Assembly (NCBI GenBank): GCA_030247555.1
Contig: JAOTSD010000029.1
Coordinates: forward strand, 1 to 48,658
DNA from: Siculibacillus sp.
GTDB taxonomy: Bacteria > Pseudomonadota > Alphaproteobacteria > Rhizobiales > Ancalomicrobiaceae
Length of the DNA stretch: 48,658 bases
Direction: 5' to 3'
This document shows positions 17,219 through 26,427 of the stretch, piece by piece. The position numbers and the translations under genes were made by a program. Numbering within the stretch: position 1 is the first letter of the stretch; each line of letters begins with the position of its first letter. The notes under the pieces are model-generated. The model was not told the DNA's origin. It worked only from the letters and a program-made list of their open reading frames with translations, and did no database searches.

Positions 17219-17977
17219 ATGGAATGGATCGACACCGCTCTGGTTCTCGGCTCGCGCCGCCTCGGCGAGGCCGACGCGCTGGTCGAACTGATGACCCGCG
17301 ACCACGGCCGCCACCTCGGCGTGGTCAAGGGCGGGCGCTCCAAGCGATGGGCGGCGGCCCTGCAGATCGGCAACCGGGTGCGCGCCGTCTGGCGCGCCCG
17401 CCTCGACGAACACGTCGGCACTTGGACGGTGGAGCCGCTCGACGGCCGCGCCGCCGAACTGATGGCGAGCGCGGTGGCGCTCAACGGCGTCCAGACCCTC
17501 GCCGCGCATCTGCGCCTCCTGCCGGAACGCGACCCCCATCCCGAACTCTTCGAGGCGATGGCGGCGATCGTCGATCATCTCGGCGAGCCGCGGCTGGCCG
17601 GCGAACTCATCGTGCGCTTCGAGCTCGCGGTGATCGAGGCGCTCGGCTTCGGCCTCGATCTCTCGGCCTGCGCGCTCACCGGCGCCACCGAGGATCTCGC
17701 CTGGGTCAGCCCGAAGAGTGGCCGCGCCGCCACCCGTGCCGCCGGGGCTCCCCATGCCGCCCGCCTGCTGGCGCTGCCGGCCTTCCTCGTCGGGGCCGCC
17801 TCGGGCGAGCCTGCGAACTGGGGCCGGGCGGGGATCGACGATCTCCTCGCCGGCTTCCGCTTGACCGGCCACTTCCTCGCCCGCCACGTCTGGGAGCCGC
17901 GCGGCCTCAACCCCCCGACCACCCGTGAAGGACTGGTGTCGGCGTTGACGCGCGGCCTCGTCAACGACGCGGGTTGA
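17219..17977 (+). CDS. recO: DNA repair protein RecO
   Basis: Loads RecA onto SSB-coated single strands in RecFOR recombination. 252 residues. N-terminal OB fold: MEWIDTALVLGSRRLGEADA and MTRDHGRHLGVVKGGRSK; the helical C-terminal domain contains LIVRFELAVIEALGFGLDLS, typical of the family. The start at 17219 matches the family; the frame is open to 17144 inside era. Its last 17 bases overlap the convergent GGDEF-EAL gene. Confidence 0.94.
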   Translation: MEWIDTALVLGSRRLGEADALVELMTRDHGRHLGVVKGGRSKRWAAALQIGNRVRAVWRARLDEHVGTWTVEPLDGRAAELMASAVALNGVQTLAAHLRLLPERDPHPELFEAMAAIVDHLGEPRLAGELIVRFELAVIEALGFGLDLSACALTGATEDLAWVSPKSGRAATRAAGAPHAARLLALPAFLVGAASGEPANWGRAGIDDLLAGFRLTGHFLARHVWEPRGLNPPTTREGLVSALTRGLVNDAG

Positions 17978-20177
17978 AGGCGTTGCCGAAGCCGTTGCGT
18001 GAACCGATGCGACACACTTTCGAGGACGCCGCGTCGGGGCGGCGCCACTCGACGTCGTCGGGGTGCGCGACCATCGGGATCAGGTCCCAGAGCTGCGAAC
18101 ACGCCTCGGCGGGCGATCCGCAGGCGGCGAGTCGGTCGCGCTGCCGCTCGAGCAGATCCTCGAAGTCGCCGGCCGGGATCGCCGGGCTGAACAGGTAGCC
18201 CTGATATTCGTGGCAGTTGCGCGCTTCGAGCCAAGCGAGTTGTTCTTCGGTTTCCACCCCCTCGGCGACCGTCCGCAGTCCGAGGAGATGACACATGCCG
18301 ATGATCAGCTCGGCGAGCGCCGGCCGCGTCTCCAGCGTCGCGATGAAGGAGCGGTCGATCTTCAGCGTGTCGATCGGGCGGTGCTGGATCGCTGCGAGGT
18401 TGGAATATCCGGTGCCGAAGTCGTCGATGGCGATCGAGAAGCCGAGGCCGGTCAGTGTCGTCAGCGCCTCGGCGGTGGTTCCGTCGTCGCCGATCAGGGT
18501 CGACTCGGTGATCTCGATCTGCATCCGTTTCGGATCGCAGCCGGTCTCGGCGACGATGGTCGCGATGTCGATCATGAGACGCGGATCGCGGAACTGGCGG
18601 GCCGACAGGTTCACCGAGACACAGATGTCGTGACCGGCGTCCGCCCAGGCCTTCTGCCGGAGCGCCGCCGCATGGATCACCTCGATGCCGATCCGATCGA
18701 TCAGGCCGGTCTTCTCCGCGTGCGAGATGAAGGCGCCCGGCAGGATCAGACCTCGGGTCGGATGATGCCAGCGCAACAGCGCCTCGGCGCCGATGATCCG
18801 CCCGTCGGCGATCGACAGGCGCGGCTGGTAGTAGAGTTCGAACTCCTCGCGTTCGAAGGCGCCGAGCAGGCTCGCCTCCAACTCGAGCTGCGCCTCGACC
18901 TCGGCCTCGAGCGTGGCGTCGAAGGGCCGGGCGCGCCCGCGCCCCTGATCCTTGGCGGCGTACATGGCGAGGTCGGCGCGACGCATCAACGTGTCGAGAT
19001 CCTCGCCGTCGTCGGGGAAGATGGCGATCCCGATCGAGGCGGAGACGACCAACCGCCGGCCCCCGAGGGTGATCGGCGCGTCGAGTTCGGCGAGGATGCG
19101 CCGCGCCACGGTTTCGCTCCGGCGCGAGCCGCGCCCGAGAGCCAGGCACAGAAGGAACTCGTCGCCGCCGAGCCGGGCGACGAGGTCGTCCTTGCGCGTC
19201 GACCGCACGAGGCGCCGCGCCACTTCGACCAGCAACCGGTCGCCGAGGTGATGGCCGAGGGAATCGTTGATCGTCTTGAAGCGGTCGAGGTCGAGGAAGA
19301 GCAACGCCAGCCTTTCGCCGCCGGCCCTCGCCGTCGCGAGCCGGCGTTCGACCTCGATCTGCAACAGGGTCCGGTTCGGCAGGCCGGTGAGCAGGTCGTG
19401 ATGGGCGAGGAAGCGGATCCGATCCTCCGCCGCCTTGCGCGCGGTGACGTCGGTCTCGCTGACGAGGCGCGCCGGCCGCCCGTCGACCGCGTCGAAACAG
19501 GCCCGCGCCCGGACTTCGTGCCAGCGCACGCCTTCCGGGGTCGCGACCCGTGCGACCGTCTCGGCGTGACCATCCCGGTCGAGGCTGGCGAGGAAGGAAT
19601 CGCGCTCGCCGGGCTCGACGAACCGTTCGGCGAAGCTCTCGCCCTCGCGCACTGCCGATCCGCGGGCCGCCGGATTGCGGTAGAGCGCTCCGCCGTCGTG
19701 GTCGTAGAGCGAGATCATCACCGGGGTGTGCAACAACGCCTCGGCCGATCGCATCCGTTCCGGCGTGTCGTGGACGGCGGAGAAGGCCTCGCACAACATC
19801 GCCATGCGGCCGTCGGCCAATCGGTGGCCCGAGAAGATCACCCGCAGCGTCGTCGGAAGGCCCTCGGGATAGAGCGTCCACATCTCGGCGATGCGCGTGT
19901 CCGAGCGTTCGAAGTCGAACTGATACTGCCGCAAGCGTTCGCGCACCGCGATCGACATGTCCGCCCCGAGATCGCGTGCCGAGAGTTCCTCGATGGTCTC
20001 GGCGCGCCACAACGCGAGAGCTGCGGCATTGGCCGCGACGACCCGCGAGCGATCGATGTCGAAGACCCAGATCGGAGTCCGCAGCCGGTCGGCGATCGCC
20101 CGCAGATCTCCGTCGGCGATCGTCTCTTCCGTCGCGGGCGCCGGGGTCTGCGGGATGGCGGGGACTTTCCGGGTCAT
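17961..20177 (-). CDS. PAS-GGDEF-EAL protein (diguanylate cyclase/phosphodiesterase)
   Basis: A 738-residue cyclic-di-GMP turnover protein without membrane segments. Two PAS-like regions occupy about residues 25-260 (PIWVFDIDRSRVVAANAAAL, and a second with LYDHDGGALYRNPAA). GGDEF domain: LAHHDLLTGLPNRTLL and intact RLGGDEF near residue 337. EAL domain: intact EALLRW near 464, then NLSARQF, EITES, DDFGTGYS and AEGVETEEQ. Both catalytic motifs are complete, so either or both activities are possible. After the EAL domain is a short tail with two cysteines. The 3' end overlaps recO by 17 bases. A near-consensus CtrA box lies about 90 bases upstream. Confidence 0.94.
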   Translation of the reverse strand: MTRKVPAIPQTPAPATEETIADGDLRAIADRLRTPIWVFDIDRSRVVAANAAALALWRAETIEELSARDLGADMSIAVRERLRQYQFDFERSDTRIAEMWTLYPEGLPTTLRVIFSGHRLADGRMAMLCEAFSAVHDTPERMRSAEALLHTPVMISLYDHDGGALYRNPAARGSAVREGESFAERFVEPGERDSFLASLDRDGHAETVARVATPEGVRWHEVRARACFDAVDGRPARLVSETDVTARKAAEDRIRFLAHHDLLTGLPNRTLLQIEVERRLATARAGGERLALLFLDLDRFKTINDSLGHHLGDRLLVEVARRLVRSTRKDDLVARLGGDEFLLCLALGRGSRRSETVARRILAELDAPITLGGRRLVVSASIGIAIFPDDGEDLDTLMRRADLAMYAAKDQGRGRARPFDATLEAEVEAQLELEASLLGAFEREEFELYYQPRLSIADGRIIGAEALLRWHHPTRGLILPGAFISHAEKTGLIDRIGIEVIHAAALRQKAWADAGHDICVSVNLSARQFRDPRLMIDIATIVAETGCDPKRMQIEITESTLIGDDGTTAEALTTLTGLGFSIAIDDFGTGYSNLAAIQHRPIDTLKIDRSFIATLETRPALAELIIGMCHLLGLRTVAEGVETEEQLAWLEARNCHEYQGYLFSPAIPAGDFEDLLERQRDRLAACGSPAEACSQLWDLIPMVAHPDDVEWRRPDAASSKVCRIGSRNGFGNAFNPRR

Positions 20178-20267
20178 GAACCAACCGTCTTCGAGGTACC
20201 GTCGTCGAAGGCTCCGGTACCGGCGCCCGATACACGTCTTTCGTGTCCGACTCTCGGGCGGTCGTGG

Positions 20268-20282
20268 TTAACCCAAGGTAAA
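20268..20282 (-). promoter_or_regulatory. Candidate CtrA box upstream of the GGDEF-EAL gene
   Basis: On the minus strand: TTTA, seven bases, TTAAC. This is one base from the TTAA-N7-TTAA consensus of the alphaproteobacterial cell-cycle regulator CtrA. It is about 90 bases upstream of the ATG at 20177. Confidence 0.35.
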
Positions 20283-20291
20283 TCAGAAAGC

Positions 20292-20334
20292 GCGAACGCC
20301 CCGCTTCCGAGCTTTTCCGGAGTGCGGGGCTCGC
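20292..20334 (-). terminator. Likely terminator after the YidE-type transporter
   Basis: GCGAACGCCCCGC (20292-20304) pairs with GCGGGGCTCGC (20324-20334), with a small internal loop. The minus strand continues CTTTCTGATTTA, a loose T-rich tail. It lies 24 bases past the transporter stop. Confidence 0.5.
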
Positions 20335-20358
20335 GTCGGACCGGAACGGCCGGTCTCG

Positions 20359-22041
20359 TCACAACGCCGTCAGGAGCAGAGCGAGAATCTGTGGCGACAG
20401 GATGCGCAGGCCCATCACCAGCGGATAGACCGTGGCATAGGCGAGGGACTGTGCTTCGCTGTTCGGCGCCATGGCGTTGGCGAAGGCGAGCGCCGGCGGA
20501 TCGGTCATCGAGCCGGAGAGCAGGCCGCACAGGGTGAGGAAGTCGACCCGCAGGATCAGCCGCGCCACGAAGGCGGTGACCATCAGCGGCACGATGGTGA
20601 TGATCGCTCCCCACATCACCCACGAGAGGCCGTCGCCTTCGGTCAACGTCTCGACGAAGTGACCGCCGGACCGGAAGCCGACGACGGCGAGGAAGAGGAC
20701 GATGCCGAGCTCGCGCAGCGCCAGGTTGGCGACCGGCGGCATGAACCACACCAGCGGCCCGACGTGACCGAGGCGCGACAAGGCGATCGCTGCGATCAGC
20801 GGTCCGCCGGCGAGCCCGAGCTTGATCGGCACGTTCGACGCTCCGAAGGACAGGTCGATCGAGCCCAGCGCGATGCCCAGCGCGATACCGATGAACATCG
20901 GGATCGGGTCGAACTCCTTCAGCCGCTGCTCCGAGTTGCCGACGAAGCCGGCGACCCGCTCGAGATCCTCGCGCCGGCCGATGACGTTGAGAATGTCGCC
21001 GAACTGCAATTTGAGCGCCGGTGGCGCCACCAGTTCGACACCGGTGCGCACCACCCGCGAGATGCGCACGTCGAAATGGCCCTCGAGGTTCAGCGCCGCG
21101 ATCGACTGGCCGAGGACGCGGTCGGAGGTGACGACGATGCGCTCCCAGGTCAGATCCGTACCCTTGGTGGTCAGTGGCTTCTCGTGGATGACGCCGATGT
21201 GGGAGGCGATCTCCATCAGTCGCGCATGGGGCCCGACGAGATGCAGGATGTCGCCGATCTCGACCCAGGTCGTGTCGTGCGGCACGCGCAACTGCCCGCC
21301 GCGCATCAGCCGCGAGGCGACGACGTCGCCCTTGTCGAGCCCGGGGATCTGCCCGAGGGCGCGCCCGGCGTAATCCTCGTGGGTGAAGACCACGTCGAGC
21401 GTCTCGATCTCGGCCACCTCGGCCTTGCGCTTGGCCTCGAACTCCCTCGCCGCCTTCTCCGGATCGATGCGGAAGGCCGTCTTCACCGCCGAGATGGTGA
21501 GGAGGATACCGACGATGCCGAAGGGATAGGCGACCGCATAGCCGAGGCCGGTCAGGCCGATCTGGTCGCCGGGCAGGCCCATGTCGGCGAGCACCTGCTG
21601 GCCGGCGCCGAGCGAGGGCGTGTTGGTCACCGCGCCCGACATGATGCCGAGGATCGCCGGCAGCGGCACGTGGGCGAAAAGATGGATCGCCGCCGCCACG
21701 GCCGCGCCCGAGATGACGATCGTCGCCGCGATCATGTTGAGCTTCAGCCCGGTCTTCTTCAACGCCGTGAAGAAGCCGGGGCCGACCTGGATGCCGATGG
21801 TGTAGACGAAGAGGATCAGGCCGAACTCGCGCACGAAGTCGAGCACCTCGTGATCGAGCGTCAACCCCGACCGGTTGGCGAGGTCGCCGACCACGAGGCC
21901 GGCGAAGAGCACGCCGCCGATGCCGAGGCTGGCGCCGCGGAACGACATCCGTCCGAGGAAGAGGCCGAGCGTGCCGATGATCGAGAGCGCGAGCACGGCC
22001 TTGGCCACCGCCGACATGGAGGTGATGAAGGTCCAGATCAT
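20359..22041 (-). CDS. AspT/YidE/YbjL-type transporter with two RCK_C domains
   Basis: Inner-membrane permease of the aspartate-alanine exchanger (YidE/YbjL duplication) family; the substrate is not known for most members. 560 residues, the family length. Two homologous sets of about five to six membrane helices flank a cytosolic centre with two TrkA-C/RCK_C domains (about 205-290 and 295-375). The duplicated signature is seen as IMSGAVTNTPSLGAGQQ in the first half and LLSGSMTDPPALAFANA in the second. The ATG at 22041 begins the first hydrophobic helix. It is divergent from parC across 227 bases. Confidence 0.92.
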   Translation of the reverse strand: MIWTFITSMSAVAKAVLALSIIGTLGLFLGRMSFRGASLGIGGVLFAGLVVGDLANRSGLTLDHEVLDFVREFGLILFVYTIGIQVGPGFFTALKKTGLKLNMIAATIVISGAAVAAAIHLFAHVPLPAILGIMSGAVTNTPSLGAGQQVLADMGLPGDQIGLTGLGYAVAYPFGIVGILLTISAVKTAFRIDPEKAAREFEAKRKAEVAEIETLDVVFTHEDYAGRALGQIPGLDKGDVVASRLMRGGQLRVPHDTTWVEIGDILHLVGPHARLMEIASHIGVIHEKPLTTKGTDLTWERIVVTSDRVLGQSIAALNLEGHFDVRISRVVRTGVELVAPPALKLQFGDILNVIGRREDLERVAGFVGNSEQRLKEFDPIPMFIGIALGIALGSIDLSFGASNVPIKLGLAGGPLIAAIALSRLGHVGPLVWFMPPVANLALRELGIVLFLAVVGFRSGGHFVETLTEGDGLSWVMWGAIITIVPLMVTAFVARLILRVDFLTLCGLLSGSMTDPPALAFANAMAPNSEAQSLAYATVYPLVMGLRILSPQILALLLTAL

Positions 22042-22268
22042 GGGCGCGGTTCCCTTCGCTGCGGTGGCGCGGTCGAAGGGCCGCGCTCGTCGATTCGATC
22101 CGGAGACGATGATGCCGTCTTCCGTCGTGTTGCGCCGCAGCGTTTTCGACCTTCGCCGAAGCCGTGAAAAGTCGGGGGGGCTACGGACGGGGACGAGACG
22201 CGGCGGAGGCGAGACCCACGACGCCCAATCCGCTTGCCCGCCGCTCGCCCCCCGGGCTAACTCGTCCC

Positions 22269-24554
22269 ATGGGAAAACGAGTGATTCCGCCCGGAACGGG
22301 CGACGGCGACGATGGTGAGGGGCCGGGCGGCGAGGTGCTGCCGGTCAATCTGCGCGAGGCGCTCGAGGAGCGTTATCTCGCCTATGCGCTGTCGACCATC
22401 ATGCACCGGGCTCTGCCCGACGTGCGCGACGGCTTGAAACCGGTCCACCGCCGCCTGCTCTTCGCCATGCGCGAACTGAGGCTCGACCCCTCGTCGGCCT
22501 TCAAGAAATGCGCCCGCGTCGTCGGCGACGTCATCGGCAAGTATCACCCGCACGGCGATCAGGCGGTCTACGACGCCATGGTGCGTCTCGCCCAGAGCTT
22601 CGCCCAGCGCTATCCCCTCGTCGACGGCCAGGGCAATTTCGGCAACATCGACGGCGACAACCCGGCGGCCATGCGCTACACCGAGGCGCGTCTCACCGAT
22701 GTCGCCGTCCTCATCCTCGAAGGTCTCGACGAGGACGCCGTCGACTTCCGGCCGAACTACGACGGCTCCGAGGACGAGCCCGTCGTCCTGCCCGGCGCCT
22801 TCCCCAATCTCTTGGCCAATGGTTCCTCCGGCATCGCCGTCGGCATGGCCACCTCGATCCCGCCGCACAACGCCCACGAAGTCTGCAAGGCGGCGCTGAA
22901 GCTGATCGCGGCGCCCGAGACGCCGGTCGAGGATCTGGTCGAGATCGTCCCCGGCCCGGACTTCCCCACCGGCGGCGTCATCGTCGAGAGCCGGTCCTCG
23001 ATCCTCGAGAGCTATCGTACCGGCCGCGGCGGCTTCCGCGTCCGCGCCCGCTGGGAGGTGGAGGATCAGGGTCGCGGGACCTGGCAGGTGGTGGTCACCG
23101 AGATCCCCTATCAGGTGGCCAAGTCGCGGCTGATCGAGAAGCTCGCCGAGCTGATCAACGAGCGCAAGGTGCCGCTGCTCGAGGACGTCCGCGACGAATC
23201 CACCGAGGACGTCCGCATCGTCCTGGTGCCGAAGAGCCGCAACGTCGATCCGGCGCTGATGATGGAGAGCCTGTTCAAGCTCACCGAGCTCGAGAGCCGC
23301 ATCTCCCTCAACATGAACGTGCTCTCCAAGGGCACCATCCCCGGTGTGCTGAACCTCAAGGACGTCCTCGTCCAGTGGCTCGATCACCAGAAGGACGTGC
23401 TCGTTCGCCGCTCCCGGCACCGGCTCGCCCAGATCGAGAAGCGCCTCGAGATCCTCGGCGGCCTGCTCGTCGCCTACCTGAACCTCGACGAGGTCATCCA
23501 CATCATCCGCACCGAGGACGAGCCCAAGCCCGTCCTGATGGAGCGCTTCTCGATCTCCGACGTCCAGGCCCAGGCGATCCTGGACATGCGGCTGAAGAAC
23601 CTGCGCAAGCTCGAAGAGTTCGAGATCCGCAAGGAATTCGACGCCCTGACCGAGGAGGCGGCGCAGATCCGCGTCCTCCTCGCCTCCGACGAGAAGCAGT
23701 GGAAGGTCGTCGCCTACGAGATCCGCAAGGTCGCGGCGAAATACGGGCCCGAGACGCCGCTCGGCAAGCGCCGCACCACCTTCGCCGACGCCCCCGAACA
23801 TGCCCATGCCGACATCAAGGAGGCGATGATCGAGCGCGAGCCGATCACCGTCGTCGTTTCCGACAAGGGTTGGGTGCGTACGCTGAAGGGCCACATGGAC
23901 GACCTCTCCCGGCTGGAGTTCAAGCAGGGCGACAAGCTCCGCATCGCCTTCAGGGCCGAGACCATCGACAAGCTGCTGGTCTTCTCCACCGGCGGTCGCT
24001 TCTACACGCTCGAGGCTTCCAACCTCCCCGGCGGCCGCGGTCACGGCGAGCCGATCCGCCTGCAATGCGACATGGACCAGGATCAGGACGTGCTCGACGT
24101 CTTCGTCCACTTCCCCGAGCGCCGGCTGCTGGTGGTCGGCAAGCAGGGCAGGGGCTTCCGCGTCGCCGAGCGCGACGTCGTCGCCCAGACCCGCAAGGGC
24201 AAGCAGGTGTTGAACGTTTCGGCCGGGGACGAGGCGCGCCTGTGCGTCGAGGTGCCGGGCGGAGCGACTCATGTCGCGGTGATCGGCGACAACCGCAAGC
24301 TTCTCGTCTTCCCGCTCGATCAGGTGCCGGAGATGACCCGCGGCTCGGGCGTCCGCCTGCAGAAGTACCGTGACGGCGGTGTGGCGGCGGTGAAGTGCTT
24401 CGCCGGTACGGTCGGGCTCACCTGGACGGACTCCGCCGGCCGCATCTTCACGCGGTCCCTCGACGACCTGAAGGACTGGCTCGGCAACCGAGGCGACGCC
24501 GGCCGCCTGCCGCCCGCCGGCTTCCCCAAGACCAACCGCTTCGACCCGGCCTGA
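22269..24554 (+). CDS. parC: DNA topoisomerase IV subunit A
   Basis: Breakage-reunion subunit that decatenates daughter chromosomes together with ParE (not in the window). 761 residues. Active-site tyrosine Y137 in [11 protein letters not shown]; helix-turn-helix region [21 protein letters not shown]-terminal beta-pinwheel blades ([44 protein letters not shown]). At the position of the E. coli quinolone-target Ser80 it has Gln (Q98), and Asp at the Glu84 position. The ATG at 22269 is used; the frame is open to 22164 without homology. Confidence 0.96.
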   Translation: MGKRVIPPGTGDGDDGEGPGGEVLPVNLREALEERYLAYALSTIMHRALPDVRDGLKPVHRRLLFAMRELRLDPSSAFKKCARVVGDVIGKYHPHGDQAVYDAMVRLAQSFAQRYPLVDGQGNFGNIDGDNPAAMRYTEARLTDVAVLILEGLDEDAVDFRPNYDGSEDEPVVLPGAFPNLLANGSSGIAVGMATSIPPHNAHEVCKAALKLIAAPETPVEDLVEIVPGPDFPTGGVIVESRSSILESYRTGRGGFRVRARWEVEDQGRGTWQVVVTEIPYQVAKSRLIEKLAELINERKVPLLEDVRDESTEDVRIVLVPKSRNVDPALMMESLFKLTELESRISLNMNVLSKGTIPGVLNLKDVLVQWLDHQKDVLVRRSRHRLAQIEKRLEILGGLLVAYLNLDEVIHIIRTEDEPKPVLMERFSISDVQAQAILDMRLKNLRKLEEFEIRKEFDALTEEAAQIRVLLASDEKQWKVVAYEIRKVAAKYGPETPLGKRRTTFADAPEHAHADIKEAMIEREPITVVVSDKGWVRTLKGHMDDLSRLEFKQGDKLRIAFRAETIDKLLVFSTGGRFYTLEASNLPGGRGHGEPIRLQCDMDQDQDVLDVFVHFPERRLLVVGKQGRGFRVAERDVVAQTRKGKQVLNVSAGDEARLCVEVPGGATHVAVIGDNRKLLVFPLDQVPEMTRGSGVRLQKYRDGGVAAVKCFAGTVGLTWTDSAGRIFTRSLDDLKDWLGNRGDAGRLPPAGFPKTNRFDPA

Positions 24555-24880
24555 GAGCCGGCGACGTCCCCGATCCGCTCCCGCGCCTGCGCGGAGCGGG
24601 AGGTCGACAAGATGACGGCCGGAGGATGGTGACGTGGCGATCCGCGCCCGCGGCCGGAGCGGGAGCGGGCCCGGGTTCACCTTGCGGAAATCCTGTCGAG
24701 AAACGGCGACCGCCATCTGTCCGTCGTGGCCGGATGGGATAAGATGACGCCGTTCGCGCGCACTCTCGGATGGCGCGCGCGACCGTGTCGTGGCGGCGAC
24801 TTGTCAGGGATCCCGCGAGGCGCACCCCGCGCCCGCGATCATGCGGCGTGTCCACGCGCCCGCTACCTCAGGAGTTCCAA
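24555..24880. other. Intergenic region after parC
   Basis: 326 bases. A hairpin CCGCTCC (24575-24581) with GGAGCGG (24593-24599) just past parC may stop transcription, although it has no T-run. The rest should hold the promoter of the peptidoglycan-binding gene; I cannot place it with confidence. A frame from 24770 runs into that gene but lacks family similarity. Confidence 0.5.
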
Positions 24881-25414
24881 ATGTCTTATCTGCGCAAGGG
24901 CGTTTCCGGCGAGCCGGTGAAGATCCTCCAGGCGAAGCTCGGCGTCACCGCCGATGGCGACTTCGGTCCCGGCACCGAGAAGGCGGTGAAGGAGTATCAG
25001 GCCGCCCACGAGCTGGCCGCCGACGGCATCGCCGGCCCCGACACCTTCATGGCCATGGGCCTGTCCGAACTGGTGCTGCTCGGCGTCGGCTCGAAGGGCG
25101 CGACTGTGAAGAAGCTGCAGGAAGCCCTCGGCATCGCCGCCGACGGCGCTTTCGGCCCCGGGACCAAGAAGGCGGTCGTGGCCTTCCAGGAGGCGAACGG
25201 CCTCGTCGCCGATGGTCTCGCCGGCCCGGCGACCCTCTCTCGCATGTCGGCCTTCGCCGGCAAGGTCACCGAAGCCCATGTCGCCGCCGCCGAGCTTCCG
25301 GCCGGCGCCGCCGTCTCCGGCGAGCCGCTGCCGGCGGCCCCCGGTGCGGACGCCTCCGCCGAGGCGGCGCCGTCGACGTCGATCTGGGGCACGGTCAAGG
25401 GCTGGTTCAGCTGA
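24881..25414 (+). CDS. Protein with two peptidoglycan-binding (PGRP_1-type) repeats
   Basis: 177 residues with two tandem PG_binding_1 modules: residues 1-60 (YLRKGVSGEPVKILQAKLG, DGDFGPGTEKAVKEYQ) and about 65-125 (VGSKGATVKKLQEALG, DGAFGPGTKKAVVAFQ). These three-helix modules usually bind cell-wall peptides. A flexible Ala/Pro-rich linker follows, and the end is a short amphipathic piece (TSIWGTVKGWFS). No signal peptide is visible from the start at 24881, which AGGAG six bases upstream supports. Either export is non-classical or the module has a cytoplasmic partner. The two copies are very alike and probably arose by duplication. Confidence 0.85.
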   Translation: MSYLRKGVSGEPVKILQAKLGVTADGDFGPGTEKAVKEYQAAHELAADGIAGPDTFMAMGLSELVLLGVGSKGATVKKLQEALGIAADGAFGPGTKKAVVAFQEANGLVADGLAGPATLSRMSAFAGKVTEAHVAAAELPAGAAVSGEPLPAAPGADASAEAAPSTSIWGTVKGWFS

Positions 25415-25425
25415 TCGCTTCACGG

Positions 25426-25463
25426 GCGGGGCGTCGGGTCCGTCGGGACCGCGGGCGCCCCGC
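25426..25463. terminator. Compound hairpin after the peptidoglycan-binding gene
   Basis: GCGGGGCG (25426-25433) pairs with CGCCCCGC (25456-25463); inside, GGTCC and GGACC can form a second stem. There is no T-run. Confidence 0.35.
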
Positions 25464-25671
25464 TCCCACGCCGTCCTTCCTCGATGCCGCCGCTCGCGGT
25501 GCCCCGGTCGAGGACGTGCTTCCGGCGTACGCCGCGGATCTCCACCTCCTGTTCACCACTTGTGGATAGGCTCCGGCATCGATGTGAAATATCGCCGCAC
25601 TGATTATGGGTCGCGTATGATGGGCGATACGTCGTGGCGGTGGCGTTGAGTTCGGGAGGGGGGCACTTCCG

Positions 25672-26166
25672 ATGGCGTTGTTGGAGTTGATCTCGGGCGA
25701 TTTCGAGCGCGAGAGTTTGCGTCTGCGCTATTCGGAAGCGGGCCGAGCCTACCTGCGCCTGACCTCGGTCGACGGGGTCGTCGAAGACGTCTTCCTCGAA
25801 CGAGACGTCGCCGCGGTCGCCGAGAGCGGCGAGGGGCGTGTCGGCGAATATCTCGCGCGATGGGCCGAACGCGACGGCTTCGTCCTGCGCGACCTGAAGG
25901 TCGAATCCTCGAGCGCGGCTATGCGACGCGGCGATGGTCGCGGCGAGTGCGTCTTCGTCGTGCTGCTGCGCGACGGCCGCAAATTCGTCGCCCGGGGCGC
26001 CGCCGAGGCGGCCAGCGAGATACGCCTCGCTTCCCTGCCGGCCGACCGCCGCGCCAAACTCGCCAGGCTCGACAGCGCCCGTGGTGGCCGTAACGGCGCC
26101 GCGGGCAACGGCCTGCTGCCGCGCTTCGTCCCCGGGCTCATCGCTCGGTTGCTGCCCAATCGCTGA
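25672..26166 (+). CDS. Hypothetical protein
   Basis: I do not recognise this 164-residue protein. No signal peptide or membrane helix. The first half is acidic and predicted mixed alpha/beta (FERESLRLRYSEAGRAYLRL, VEDVFLERDVAAVAE), the second half basic, with an Arg-rich end (RGGRNGAAGNGLLPRF). GGGAGGGGGG is a good ribosome-binding site before the ATG, and codon use matches the neighbours, so I take it as real. It is separated by 257 bases from the previous gene. Confidence 0.65.
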   Translation: MALLELISGDFERESLRLRYSEAGRAYLRLTSVDGVVEDVFLERDVAAVAESGEGRVGEYLARWAERDGFVLRDLKVESSSAAMRRGDGRGECVFVVLLRDGRKFVARGAAEAASEIRLASLPADRRAKLARLDSARGGRNGAAGNGLLPRFVPGLIARLLPNR

Positions 26167-26334
26167 GCCGGTTCCCCGTACCCGTCGAAGTGGTTCCCAC
26201 CCATCGAAACGGTTCTCGCCGTGATGCGCGTTCGGTTCGCGACGCGCGCCGCTGCGGTCGTGTCGGCACGGCAGGGCGTCGCCGGAGGGATCGAGCCGGT
26301 CGCGGCGGTCCGCGCGGGGGCCGAGCGCGACCTT

Positions 26335-26391
26335 CCTGGCGGCCGGGCGGCCGCGGCGCGCGTGCCTGGCGGCCGGGCGGCCGCGGCGCGC
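26335..26391. repeat. Two identical 27-base copies at a 30-base period
   Basis: CCTGGCGGCCGGGCGGCCGC followed by GGCGCGC occurs at 26335-26361 and again at 26365-26391, separated by GTG. It is nearly all G and C and each copy contains a GCGGCCGC palindrome. It lies in the gap downstream of bpt. Confidence 0.85.
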
Positions 26392-26427
26392 ATGAAGGCC
26401 GGTGTTTCCGGATCTCCCGTTCCCGGG

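Noticed and set aside
17575-20235. Open minus-strand frame of 886 codons spanning recO and the GGDEF-EAL gene
   Set aside because: Out of frame with the GGDEF-EAL protein; extremely Arg-rich, with no domain.
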